Assembly: GCA_023447635.1 (NCBI GenBank)
Contig: JAEXNA010000118.1
Span: 3,371-67,370, forward strand
Reading direction: 5' to 3'
Origin: Vulcanimicrobiota bacterium
GTDB lineage: Bacteria; Vulcanimicrobiota; Xenobia; Xenobiales; JADMJV01
Length of the DNA stretch: 64,000 nucleotides
Below, piece after piece: positions 31,689 to 39,207 of the stretch; position 1 is the first letter of the stretch, and each line of letters opens with the position of its first letter. The notes under the pieces are model-generated. The model made no database searches and was not told the DNA's origin. It saw only the letters and a program-made list of their open reading frames with translations. The position numbers were made by a program, and so were the translations under genes.

Positions 31689-32381
31689 CTAGTTGGCCCA
31701 GGCGCGAGCGAAACGGTCGGCGCAGTCCTGGTCTTCTTGCTCGATGACCTGCAGGCCGACCAGCAGGCGCTGTCCTGCTTCGGCCATGGTCAGCACGGTT
31801 CCCCGGTCGACCTGACTGAGAGTCGAATGGAACAGGTCGAGCGCTTCGAGCCAGTTGGCGATCCCTTCGCCCAGCAGGCGATGGCCGGCGCGCGACTCTT
31901 CGGTGACCTCGCAGAGCAGGACGTCGGCGTTGCGGTAGTTCTGCCAGGCGTTGCGGAAGGTCAGGCGGGTGCCTTTCAGCCAGTTGGCGACGAGGGCGGT
32001 TTTGCCCGCGGCGGCGGCGTCGAGGGCGCGGTTCAGGTCGGTCCACAGTTCGGTTTCGAGCTGCAGCATCCCCAGTCCGGCGGCTTTGCGGCGCCAGCGA
32101 GCTTCGACGCTGACGGCTTCTTCGTGAGCGTGGTACAGGCTCAGCAGACCGCGGAAGGCGCGCTCGGCCGATCCGTTGTCGGCCAGGGCGGCGTCGATGG
32201 TCTCGAGCGATTCGGCCAGGGCGTCGGTGTAGCGAGCATCGATGGCGTCGTCGCTTTCCAACTGGCTCATCGCGTTCTCGTACCAGAGCGTCCAGGAGGC
32301 GACGACGGCGGCTTTGCTGCCAAATTCGATCTCTTTGATCAGGGCGTCCAGTCCGTGGGTGGGGACAAGCGTGGCGGTCAT
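31689..32381 (-). CDS. All-helical hypothetical protein upstream of the large repeat protein
   Basis: The product has 230 residues with AAGGAG 8 nt before the ATG. It is predicted to be entirely alpha-helical and acidic (IDARYTDALAESLETIDAAL, LLSLYHAHEEAVSVEARWRR, NWLEALDLFHSTLSQVDRG) with no membrane segment or signal. It lies 47 bp upstream of the 1012-residue repeat protein in the same direction. The size and acidic helical nature would suit a dedicated chaperone or a helical-bundle secretion partner; this is inference from context. Confidence 0.6.
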   Translation of the reverse strand: MTATLVPTHGLDALIKEIEFGSKAAVVASWTLWYENAMSQLESDDAIDARYTDALAESLETIDAALADNGSAERAFRGLLSLYHAHEEAVSVEARWRRKAAGLGMLQLETELWTDLNRALDAAAAGKTALVANWLKGTRLTFRNAWQNYRNADVLLCEVTEESRAGHRLLGEGIANWLEALDLFHSTLSQVDRGTVLTMAEAGQRLLVGLQVIEQEDQDCADRFARAWAN

Positions 32382-32493
32382 CGTGGTCTCCTTCGTGCGT
32401 CGGGTGTTGAGGCTACTCTACGACGACGGACCAACGGGAGGGCTGTGGCGGGCGGTAGGAAGTTACAGGATTGTTAACTTTGCGCCGGGTGGA

Positions 32494-32670
32494 GTTGCGC
32501 TGGCGAGAGCGGCAACGTGGCGTTGCGCTGGCGAGACGAGCAAGATTGTCGCTGTCGAGAGTGGCAGCGCGTTGCGCTGGCGAGACGAGCAAGATTGTCG
32601 CTGACGAGAGCGGCAACGTGGCGTTGCGCTGGCGAGACGAGCAAGATTGTCACTGACGAGAGTGACAACG
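32494..32670. repeat. Cluster of ~48-bp imperfect palindromic repeats (REP-like)
   Basis: One partial (32494-32517) and three full units (32522-32570, 32571-32618, 32623-32670). The unit reads GTTGCGCTGGCGAGACGAGC then AAGATTGTCGCTGACGAGAG then CGGCAACG. Its ends pair as GTTGC-GCT with AGC-g-GCAAC, so each unit can fold into a hairpin. The same unit recurs at 34911-35010. The rest of the 540-bp gap here holds only the terminator at 32826. Confidence 0.75.
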
Positions 32671-32825
32671 CGGAGGGGGCCGTCGGGGTTGGGCGTGTTT
32701 ACCCGATGGGACACTGTCGTGCGCGCAAGAGTCGGGGCATGATGTCGCTAGAGAGTTCGACGCAAGAAAGAGGTTAGCACTTCTCTTAGGATTCTCGACG
32801 ACCCCAGGCGCTGAGCGTCTGGATT

Positions 32826-32861
32826 GAAAAGAGGACCTGGCACAAGCCCGGCCCTCTTTTC
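32826..32861 (-). terminator. Intrinsic terminator after the GDPD-like gene
   Basis: GAAAAGAGG (32826-32834) pairs with CCTCTTTTC (32853-32861). The symmetric A/T flanks make it potentially bidirectional; on the minus strand it follows the stop at 32922. Confidence 0.65.
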
Positions 32862-32921
32862 TCATTCCCGACGCTCGACGCATGGCGTCTCGACGCCCGA
32901 TGTCTCGCTGGCTCCCGAGGC

Positions 32922-33821
32922 TTACGCGTAGCCCCATTTATCATTCTGTCCCGGCTTGGCCAGAGCCACGCGAGCATAGAAGCCGTGCTGCTGGGCTTCC
33001 TTCAGGATCTTGTCGGTGCCGGGTCCGCGGTAGATCGACTTCAGGTTGGCTTTGATGCCTGCGGCTCGCACCTGGTTGGCCAGCGTGCCCATAATCTTGT
33101 CGGTGGCGAATCGCGGGTCGTTCTTGGCTTCAAAGTCACCGGCGATGCCGTGCTTCTTGAGAAGCGGGATCAGGGTCGACACAGGGTAGATCTGAGAGCG
33201 GCCATCTTTGTTGCGCAGTCGCATCACCTCGGCGAGGGTCATGTCTTTGACCTTCTTGTCCTTGCCGATTTTGCCCAGCGGGTCGTAGAATCCGTCCTTC
33301 TTCAGCGGCTGCGACCAGTGGGTGGCCACAGGCACTCCGTCTTTGGTGATCTGCATGTCGATGTCGATCGACGCATAGCCCTTCTTGGCCGCGAAGGCGA
33401 TGCCGGCGGGAGAGTTTTCGAACGCGTAGGTGTCGGGCGCGCCGGGTGCCCCTTTGTGGAACATGCCCTTGCCCTTACTGTAGAGCGACTTGCCGCCGGG
33501 GATCTTCTTCGAACTGTACGGTCCGCCAGCGCCGCCAACTCCGTTCGCACCGCCCAGGAAGTCGAGAAGGGGAGAACCTGCCGATTTGCCCTTGCCGGAG
33601 CCGCCGAAGAGACCCTTGCCCAGCAGCGCGACCTGCTGAGTGGCCATCTGGGTCATCAGCGCCATCATGGTGTTAGTCATCATGCTCATGGTCTGGCTCA
33701 GCATCTGCTGCATCGAGCCCAGGCCGAAGTCTGCCGAGCCTGCTCCTACCGATCCGTAGCTTCCGTAATTGGCCGCTCCGAAGCTAGCGTTCGAGTTCAT
33801 CGGAAAGTTCAGATTGAGCAT
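32922..33821 (-). CDS. Glycerophosphodiester phosphodiesterase-like protein with Met/Gly-rich N-terminus
   Basis: The product has 299 residues. The first 120 are low-complexity: Ser/Gly/Asn-rich, then a Met-rich helix (MQQMLSQTMSMMTNTMMALM) and Gly/Lys linkers. The GDPD barrel follows: FENSPAGIAFAAKKGY corresponds to the P-E-N-T-x-x-A-F helix, ASIDIDMQITKDGVPVATHW to the E-x-D-V-x-x-T-K-D-G-x-P-V-x-x-H-D strand, and GIAGDFEAKND to the later metal ligand. The usual first H-R-G is H-K-G and the first acidic ligand is Asp instead of Glu, so activity is uncertain. There is no classical signal peptide; the N-terminus resembles substrates of non-Sec secretion systems. Confidence 0.7.
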   Translation of the reverse strand: MLNLNFPMNSNASFGAANYGSYGSVGAGSADFGLGSMQQMLSQTMSMMTNTMMALMTQMATQQVALLGKGLFGGSGKGKSAGSPLLDFLGGANGVGGAGGPYSSKKIPGGKSLYSKGKGMFHKGAPGAPDTYAFENSPAGIAFAAKKGYASIDIDMQITKDGVPVATHWSQPLKKDGFYDPLGKIGKDKKVKDMTLAEVMRLRNKDGRSQIYPVSTLIPLLKKHGIAGDFEAKNDPRFATDKIMGTLANQVRAAGIKANLKSIYRGPGTDKILKEAQQHGFYARVALAKPGQNDKWGYA

Positions 33822-34082
33822 CGTGCAGGACCTTTCAAAAGGGGTTCTTGAGCCGACTATACGGATCGCTTCGCTCTACTACAAGTAAAAAGGCGCTCGC
33901 AAAGCCAGGTTTTACAATGGTTTTACCTGAGGCCCCCGTTCGAGAGCTTCGTTCCAGTTCTGTTCCAGTGGATCGGTCGTTCGCAGCAGAAAAGTTTAAC
34001 ACTTTGTCCGGCGGGCCCCGGAAGGGAGTGGAGAAGAGAGGCGAGCTCAGTAGGAGCATCTCACTTCTTTTGGAGGACGCAT

Positions 34083-34865
34083 ATGTTCATCAAACCATTT
34101 GGCCTGGCCATCAAACACAAACGACTAAGGGAGAAGATGTCGCAGCGCGCTTTAGCGGAAGCGATGCGGATCTCGGCCACGAGGCTATGCAAGCTCGAAT
34201 CCGGAAAGATCACGCCGACCCGTAAAGACCAGGCGGCTGCACGAAAGGTGCTTGGTGATCTCCGAGTCTTCTCTGCTCCAGCATTCCTGGCAAGGAGTCT
34301 CACTCAGAACGCCCGACGTTGCAAACCAAAGCGCCGCCAGTTCGAACCGTCGCGAGACCGCCCGACCTACCTTCGCTTTTGCGCCGCGCGAGAGAAATAT
34401 CCCGAGTTGGTAGCGGCTCTAATGCGGCAACTTCAGAAACGGGAAGACTACGATGTCTGTATCGCTCTGGCGTACCAGATCGTTGCCGAGTCCGCCGAAG
34501 AGGCTCTGTACCTGCTTCGCCTCATGGCCGCGGGGGCGCTGCCTTGTCAGATGGCGCCGGCCGAATTGGCCAAGTTGCCGATCACATTAATCGATCCCGT
34601 CGACCGCAGCGATGTCTCGTTCCGACAGGTGGCCTGCCTGGCGTTCGAATCCGAGTTCTACTTTTTTCAGCTGACGTTGGAGGGGCCCGGCTGGCAGTAT
34701 CGTGTCGATGCCCTTCGCTGGAAAGACGATGGTTGGAGTGTGATCGAGATCGATGGATACGGCCACGATGCGGCCGCTGACAGTCAACGAGAGAAGGACA
34801 TCGGCTTGCCGACCGTTCGACTGAACGTCGCTCAGCTCAGCAACTTGGGGCACGAGATTCGCTAG
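34083..34865 (+). CDS. XRE-type HTH fused to a Vsr/DUF559-like nuclease domain
   Basis: The product has 260 residues with GGAGG 7 nt before the ATG. N-terminal helix-turn-helix at about 8-60 (LREKMSQRALAEAMRISATR, LCKLESGK). A helical middle (about 95-165) follows. The C-terminus reads YRVDALRWKDDGWSVIEIDG then YGHD and REKDIGLPTVRLN. This R-x-D-x...V-I-E-I-D-G-x-x-H-D...R-E...V-x-R-L pattern is the catalytic core of Vsr-like DUF559/DUF2726-type nucleases. A regulator fused to such a nuclease suggests a self-regulated restriction or repair enzyme. A very stable stem-loop follows the stop. Confidence 0.7.
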   Translation: MFIKPFGLAIKHKRLREKMSQRALAEAMRISATRLCKLESGKITPTRKDQAAARKVLGDLRVFSAPAFLARSLTQNARRCKPKRRQFEPSRDRPTYLRFCAAREKYPELVAALMRQLQKREDYDVCIALAYQIVAESAEEALYLLRLMAAGALPCQMAPAELAKLPITLIDPVDRSDVSFRQVACLAFESEFYFFQLTLEGPGWQYRVDALRWKDDGWSVIEIDGYGHDAAADSQREKDIGLPTVRLNVAQLSNLGHEIR

Positions 34866-34877
34866 CGGTCGGGCAGC

Positions 34878-34910
34878 GCGAAGTTGCCGCTTCGCAAGCG
34901 GCGACTTCGC
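34878..34910 (+). terminator. Very stable stem-loop after the HTH-nuclease gene
   Basis: GCGAAGT-t-GCCGCTT (34878-34892) pairs with AAGCGGC-g-ACTTCGC (34896-34910): 14 base pairs, one internal mismatch, 3-nt loop. There is no T-run, so it may be a 3' end stabiliser or another palindromic repeat adjoining the REP-like units. Confidence 0.5.
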
Positions 34911-35010
34911 ATTGCGCTGGCGAGACGAGCTAGATTGTCTCTGGCGAGAGCGACAACGTCGCGTTGCGCTGGGGAGACGCGCAAGATTGTCGCTGGCGAG
35001 AGTGGCAATG
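34911..35010. repeat. Two further ~48-bp REP-like palindromic units
   Basis: Units at 34911-34958 and 34963-35010 match those at 32522-32670 (TTGCGCTGGCGAGACGAGC.., AGATTGTC.CTGGCGAGAG). They lie in the gap between convergent genes, the typical place for REP elements. Confidence 0.7.
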
Positions 35011-35026
35011 CGCACACCGCCGCGCC

Positions 35027-36016
35027 CTACTCGTCGTCGAGCACGGTGATCTTCGCCTTCGCGACGACGTAGCGCACGGCCGTCAGATAGAGCGCCGACT
35101 CGACCGCCTGCCGCGCCTCCTCCGGCTCGGCCGCCAGCGCCTTCTTCAGCTGCGCCAGCGTCATATCGAGCGGCAGCGAGGCCGCTTCTAACAGCTCCCT
35201 CATCACCTCAACGCTGGGCTCCAGCCCCTCTTTCTCGACGAGCGCCGCCAGGGCCAGGTTGATCTTGATACGACGCACCGCGTCGGCGCGCACGGCCGGC
35301 GACGACTGGTAAGCGTCGCGCGCCGCCTCCACCTGCTCTGGCGCAAATCCCTGCCCAAGCAAGGCTCCCGGCCCCTTCTCCCAGCCGAGCCGCAGCTCTT
35401 CGTCCACCGCCTCGTCAGGGACCTCGACCTGCACGCGTTGGGCTACAGCGTCCAATACGGCCTCGGTGGCCAGGACCAGCAGGTCCTCGCCCTGCTCGCC
35501 GTCGAGCAGCCCCGCGATAGTTGCCATCGCCTCTTCCACGGATGAGCCCAGGTGCGAGGCCTCTAAAGCCGCCGTGTCGTCGAGCTCGGGCATTTCGACC
35601 CGGTAAGCGTCCCGAATCTTGACGTGAATCGTGGTGCGCCGCCCGGCCAGCGATGGCACGGGATAGTCGGAGGCCAGATTCAGTTCGACCGAAGTCTCTG
35701 AGTTGGGGGTCATCCCCACCATCGCCTCGATCAGACCGGGCATATCCAGAATCGAGCGCATCTCGAGCTTGGGCAGACGCTGGGCCCCACCGGGCCAGAT
35801 CTGACCGTCGAACTCCATCACTATATCGCAGTCGACCTCATCGCCCATCTCCAGCGCCTCGTCCGGTCCGCGCTGCTGCCGAGGCGCCGCGTCACGCAGC
35901 GTCTCGTGCAGACGTCCGATCAGATCGTCGGTGGTGGAAAGCGGAGGCGGCGTGACGCTGATTTCCAGGTCGTCGAGGGAGGGAGCTTCAATCTGGGGCA
36001 AGGTGTATGTTGGCAT
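35027..36016 (-). CDS. Trigger-factor-like chaperone lacking the ribosome-binding domain
   Basis: The product has 329 residues. Residues about 55-165 resemble the FKBP-type PPIase domain of trigger factor (GDEVDCDIVMEFDGQIWPGG, LDMPGLIEAMVGMTPNSETS, ASDYPVPSLAGRRTTIHVKI). The rest resembles its helical C-terminal arms (AVLDAVAQRVQVEVPDEAVD, INLALAALVEKEGLEPSVEV). The N-terminal ribosome-docking domain with its G-F-R-x-G-x-x-P loop is absent and replaced by a short Pro-rich leader. The gene starts 4 bp after the stop of the Ala-rich protein, so it is probably a dedicated chaperone for that protein rather than the general trigger factor. Confidence 0.65.
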   Translation of the reverse strand: MPTYTLPQIEAPSLDDLEISVTPPPLSTTDDLIGRLHETLRDAAPRQQRGPDEALEMGDEVDCDIVMEFDGQIWPGGAQRLPKLEMRSILDMPGLIEAMVGMTPNSETSVELNLASDYPVPSLAGRRTTIHVKIRDAYRVEMPELDDTAALEASHLGSSVEEAMATIAGLLDGEQGEDLLVLATEAVLDAVAQRVQVEVPDEAVDEELRLGWEKGPGALLGQGFAPEQVEAARDAYQSSPAVRADAVRRIKINLALAALVEKEGLEPSVEVMRELLEAASLPLDMTLAQLKKALAAEPEEARQAVESALYLTAVRYVVAKAKITVLDDE

Positions 36017-36020
36017 AGTT

Positions 36021-37343
36021 TTAGAAGAACGATCCTACGAACGAGGAGACCGCCGAGACGGCGCCTCCGACTTGACTGACGATGGGGATATTGGTCGCGG
36101 CCGCCACCGATCCGATAGCGGTAATAACGCTGGTGACCCTGCGGCCGGTGCTGGCTTCGGGGTCGCGCAAAGTCGAGATGGCGGTCGCCGTATCGGCCGC
36201 CGCGATAGCTACGTTCAGACCGGGAACAAAGCGTCCTCCCGCCCGCGCGACGGTGCTGACCACCGCCCGTCGAGCCACGGCTCGGGTGGCGGCTTCGGCA
36301 GCCTCTTGACCGCCCTGACGCAGGAGCCGCGTGGCGGCCGTCCGATTCGTCGTTCCCAGTGTGCTGGCCAGTGTCGACCCACCCTCGCGGGCCGCCTGAG
36401 TGCTCGCCCGGGTAGCGGCACGCGTGGTCGCGTTGGCCGGGTTGGCGGCGCGACGGGCAGCATCGCGAGAGATGGCGGCGCGTCGCTCGGCCCGCGTCGC
36501 GGCATCGCGGTTGAGGCCCGGGTCGCGTCGCGCGTTCTCAGGCAGGGCGGCTTCAGCGGCCTCGCGCGACGCCGCGCGGACTACGCTGTCAGGCGCGTTG
36601 GGGATTCGCTGGCGTACGGCTTCGGCGGCTGCGCGACGGGCACTGCCGCGCAGCATGTTCTGGCTGCCTTCGATGGTATCTTTGGCTAAAGCCGCCGTCG
36701 TTCCGGCCGCCTGACTGACCTCGCCGACGACCTGATTGGTGTCGCCTTTGCCGTCGAAGATGGCTGCGACCTGGCCCGGGAGCGCGACCGCTCCACCCAG
36801 CACTCCAGCTCCCGAGCCCGCTGCGGGAAGGCGGCTGCCCACCCGTCCGGTGCCTCCGTCGGTGGCATCGGCGATGCGGGTGGCGATACCGCCGCGTCTT
36901 CCGTCGGCAAGTTCGGCGGCGTTGTCGATGTTGCTGGCGACAATGTTGCCCGCTTTCGCGGCTAGCTCGGCGGGGTTGGGAGAGGGGCCCTCGGCAGGCG
37001 CGGCCCCGGCGTTGATCTGCGCAGCCGTCTGAGCAGCCGGCGAGGGGGTAGGGGCCGGCGAGGCGGCCGGCGCTCCGTTGCGGAACTCGTTGGCCGCGGT
37101 GGCCAGACGAGACGAGTTAGCGCCCTGGGGGTCGCGCGCTCGGGCAGCGGCTTGCTGGGCCAGAGCACGACGGTCGGTGGCCGGGGCGCCGGAGACAGAG
37201 GCCCTGTCGGTGGGGGCGGGAGTTCGGTTGGGGGCGGCGGCCGGAGGTGGGGTTGGAGTTGGAGGCGACGCGGGCCGTGACGCCTCGCTCGGTCGCGCTT
37301 CGGGTCCGCTGAGCTGTGGGCTTCTCGCGCCGACTTTGTCCAT
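36021..37343 (-). CDS. Ala/Arg-rich protein with Pro-rich N-terminus and hydrophobic C-terminus
   Basis: The product has 440 residues, more than a quarter Ala. A disordered Pro/Ala N-terminus (about 1-140) is followed by helical, Arg-rich segments (RRAAAEAVRQRIPNAPDSVV, RAERRAAISRDAARRAANPA) and a hydrophobic tail (RFVPGLNVAIAAADTATAIS, VTSVITAIGSVAAATNIPIV). No signal peptide. The hydrophobic tail recalls the C-terminus of the 1012-residue protein. It is translationally coupled to the trigger-factor-like gene downstream. It could be a membrane-inserting secreted protein; the function is unknown. Confidence 0.6.
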   Translation of the reverse strand: MDKVGARSPQLSGPEARPSEASRPASPPTPTPPPAAAPNRTPAPTDRASVSGAPATDRRALAQQAAARARDPQGANSSRLATAANEFRNGAPAASPAPTPSPAAQTAAQINAGAAPAEGPSPNPAELAAKAGNIVASNIDNAAELADGRRGGIATRIADATDGGTGRVGSRLPAAGSGAGVLGGAVALPGQVAAIFDGKGDTNQVVGEVSQAAGTTAALAKDTIEGSQNMLRGSARRAAAEAVRQRIPNAPDSVVRAASREAAEAALPENARRDPGLNRDAATRAERRAAISRDAARRAANPANATTRAATRASTQAAREGGSTLASTLGTTNRTAATRLLRQGGQEAAEAATRAVARRAVVSTVARAGGRFVPGLNVAIAAADTATAISTLRDPEASTGRRVTSVITAIGSVAAATNIPIVSQVGGAVSAVSSFVGSFF

Positions 37344-37479
37344 CTGGAAGTTCCCCCGCGATCTTGATGCTCCGGCGGAGTTTCCTCGTCGACGGGAACT
37401 CTCCTAGGAGAAGACCCTGGGGGAGGGGAAGTGCCTTTCCGCCAGGGACTGCGGGACGGTCTCGGCCAAGGGGGCCAGG

Positions 37480-38610
37480 ATGGATCGTCGCAAGTTTTTG
37501 ATGGTTGGGACAGCGACTCTCGCCTTATCGGCGCTGGGCTGCGGCAGCTCGATCGAACCGCTCGCCGTTGGGCCGGGGCCGGTCGATAGCCCTCCCCCTG
37601 CCCCTCTTCCTCCCACCTACCCCGAGCTGAACTACATCACCAGGGACCCGGCCTTCACCGACTACCGGCCGGCCGTCGATGTCACCGGCCAGCGCTTCGT
37701 CTTCGAACGGTCGCCGGTGGGAGGCAGCGGACTTCGGCTGTACCTGGTGGAGGGACCGGACGGGGCGGACCCCACCCCGTTCACGGACAGTCCTCTGGGC
37801 TACGGTGCCCAGTCCAGGCCTTGTTGGAGCTGGAGTAACGACCGGGTCATGTTCAACGTCGAGGCCAGCGGCACCACGGTGCAGCATGTGGCCATCGCGG
37901 AGGCCGACGGCTCTTCTCCAACCCTGATGCCGGACAGCAACGGCCTCCTGTACCCGCAGTGGTCCGAGGACGGCACTCAGGTCGTGGTCTACAACCTGAG
38001 GAGCCACCCCGACGAGCCGGAGCCCAGGACCTCGCTGGTGCCGGTCAGCAGCGGCGCCACCACCGTGGTTCTGAATCTCAACGGGACGGACGCGGCGAGC
38101 AACCCCGTGTTCGGCGGCTTCGCCTGCCCCCGAGGCAGCGACCCGCGCAGCATCGCCTATGCAGGCCAGCCGACGCGAGCCGACTGGGTTCCTGCGGTGA
38201 CGGCGGCCTGCCCCAACGAGGCCGGCGGTTACAATCAGTGCTATAACTACGTGTTCGTGAACGAGCAGCAGGGGAACGGCTATTCGTCGCGCCCCTTAGA
38301 GCGGGAAGCTTCGGTCACGACCTACGATCCGCGCTATCAGGGTCGCGCCCCCTGGTGGTCGCCGGACGGCCGCTACGTGGTGTTCGAATCCGACCGTAAC
38401 GGCGGCTACGCTATCTTCCTGTTCGACACTCAGGGCGACGGCGTAGCGGTCCAGCTGACCGACGAGCGACTGCAGGCCCAGCACGCCAAGTTTTTCCCGG
38501 CCGGCAACCGCATCGTTTTCACCGTCTACCAGCAGTTGCCCACGGTGCAGCAGCCTCAGCCTCCGCGCGGGATCGCCTGGATCGATCTGACCGGCTACTT
38601 GGGAAGCTGA
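37480..38610 (+). CDS. TolB-like beta-propeller lipoprotein
   Basis: The product has 376 residues. MDRRKFLMVGTATLALSALG-C has a Tat-like RRKF motif and lipobox Cys at 21, then the shared CGSS...AVGPGP linker. The rest is a beta propeller with PD40-type blades (YPQWSEDGTQVVVYN, PWWSPDGRYVVFESDRNGGY, HAKFFPAGNRIVFTVYQ). Such propellers are usually protein-interaction modules. It overlaps no other gene and converges on the curlin-like gene. Confidence 0.75.
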   Translation: MDRRKFLMVGTATLALSALGCGSSIEPLAVGPGPVDSPPPAPLPPTYPELNYITRDPAFTDYRPAVDVTGQRFVFERSPVGGSGLRLYLVEGPDGADPTPFTDSPLGYGAQSRPCWSWSNDRVMFNVEASGTTVQHVAIAEADGSSPTLMPDSNGLLYPQWSEDGTQVVVYNLRSHPDEPEPRTSLVPVSSGATTVVLNLNGTDAASNPVFGGFACPRGSDPRSIAYAGQPTRADWVPAVTAACPNEAGGYNQCYNYVFVNEQQGNGYSSRPLEREASVTTYDPRYQGRAPWWSPDGRYVVFESDRNGGYAIFLFDTQGDGVAVQLTDERLQAQHAKFFPAGNRIVFTVYQQLPTVQQPQPPRGIAWIDLTGYLGS

Positions 38611-38620
38611 GGCGGCTGGT

Positions 38621-39010
38621 CTAGTAGCGGTAATAGCTGTTGGTGTAGGTGGTATTCCCGTAGCGATTGGAAGTCGAGTTGTAGGTGCCGCCTCCGAGGT
38701 TTCCATTGGTATACGTGGTGTTCCCGTAGCGGTTCGAAGTCGCGTTGTAATTGGCGCCGCCTAAACTCCCGTTGGTATAGGTGGTATTCCCATAGCGGTT
38801 CGAAGTCGTGTTGTAATAGCTGCCGCCGACGTTCCCGTTGGTGTAGGTGGTATTCCCGTAGCGGTTCTGCGTCAGGTTGACGTACTGCCCGTTCACGTAG
38901 CCGGTGGTGTAGACGGTGTTCCCGTAGCGCCGGGAGTTCAGGTAGTCCTGAGCCGAGGCAGGTAGAGCCGATAGGGCGAGCAGCAGGGCGGTGAAAGCGA
39001 TAGATCTCAT
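38621..39010 (-). CDS. Secreted Asn/Thr/Tyr/Gly repeat protein (curlin-like 22-residue repeats)
   Basis: The product has 129 residues with GGGGAG just before the ATG. Signal peptide MRSIAFTALLLALSALPASA, cleaved before QDY. The mature part is almost entirely five tandem 22-residue repeats, NRYGNTTYTNGxxGGxxYN followed by xTS; the first is diverged and the last incomplete. At DNA level the repeat is 66 bp. The period, the Asn/Gly/Tyr content and the secretion signal resemble curlin-type amyloid subunits, though the Ser-x5-Gln-x-Gly signature of CsgA is absent and no csg genes are near. Possible extracellular fibre or surface protein. Confidence 0.65.
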   Translation of the reverse strand: MRSIAFTALLLALSALPASAQDYLNSRRYGNTVYTTGYVNGQYVNLTQNRYGNTTYTNGNVGGSYYNTTSNRYGNTTYTNGSLGGANYNATSNRYGNTTYTNGNLGGGTYNSTSNRYGNTTYTNSYYRY

Positions 39011-39207
39011 AGACTCCCCGTGGGGCGCGTGCGAAATTTAGGCGCAGAGCGCCGAGACCGTACCCCAACGGTTCGACTCTACAAGGGGCCTATGTCAGAT
39101 TCTGGCAGTCGGGCCCCGCCAGGATTTTTTCAAATAGTTTCCGCCCTCCCAGGACGGCTCTTGCCACACCTCGTCGTTTCTCACATTGTTCTGATTCGGG
39201 CACGGTG

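Noticed and set aside
31642..32046. N-terminal extension of the large repeat protein to 32046
   Set aside because: The added codons are Arg/Pro-rich and overlap the upstream helical gene entirely in another frame. The ATG at 31641 lies between the genes with a purine-rich site.
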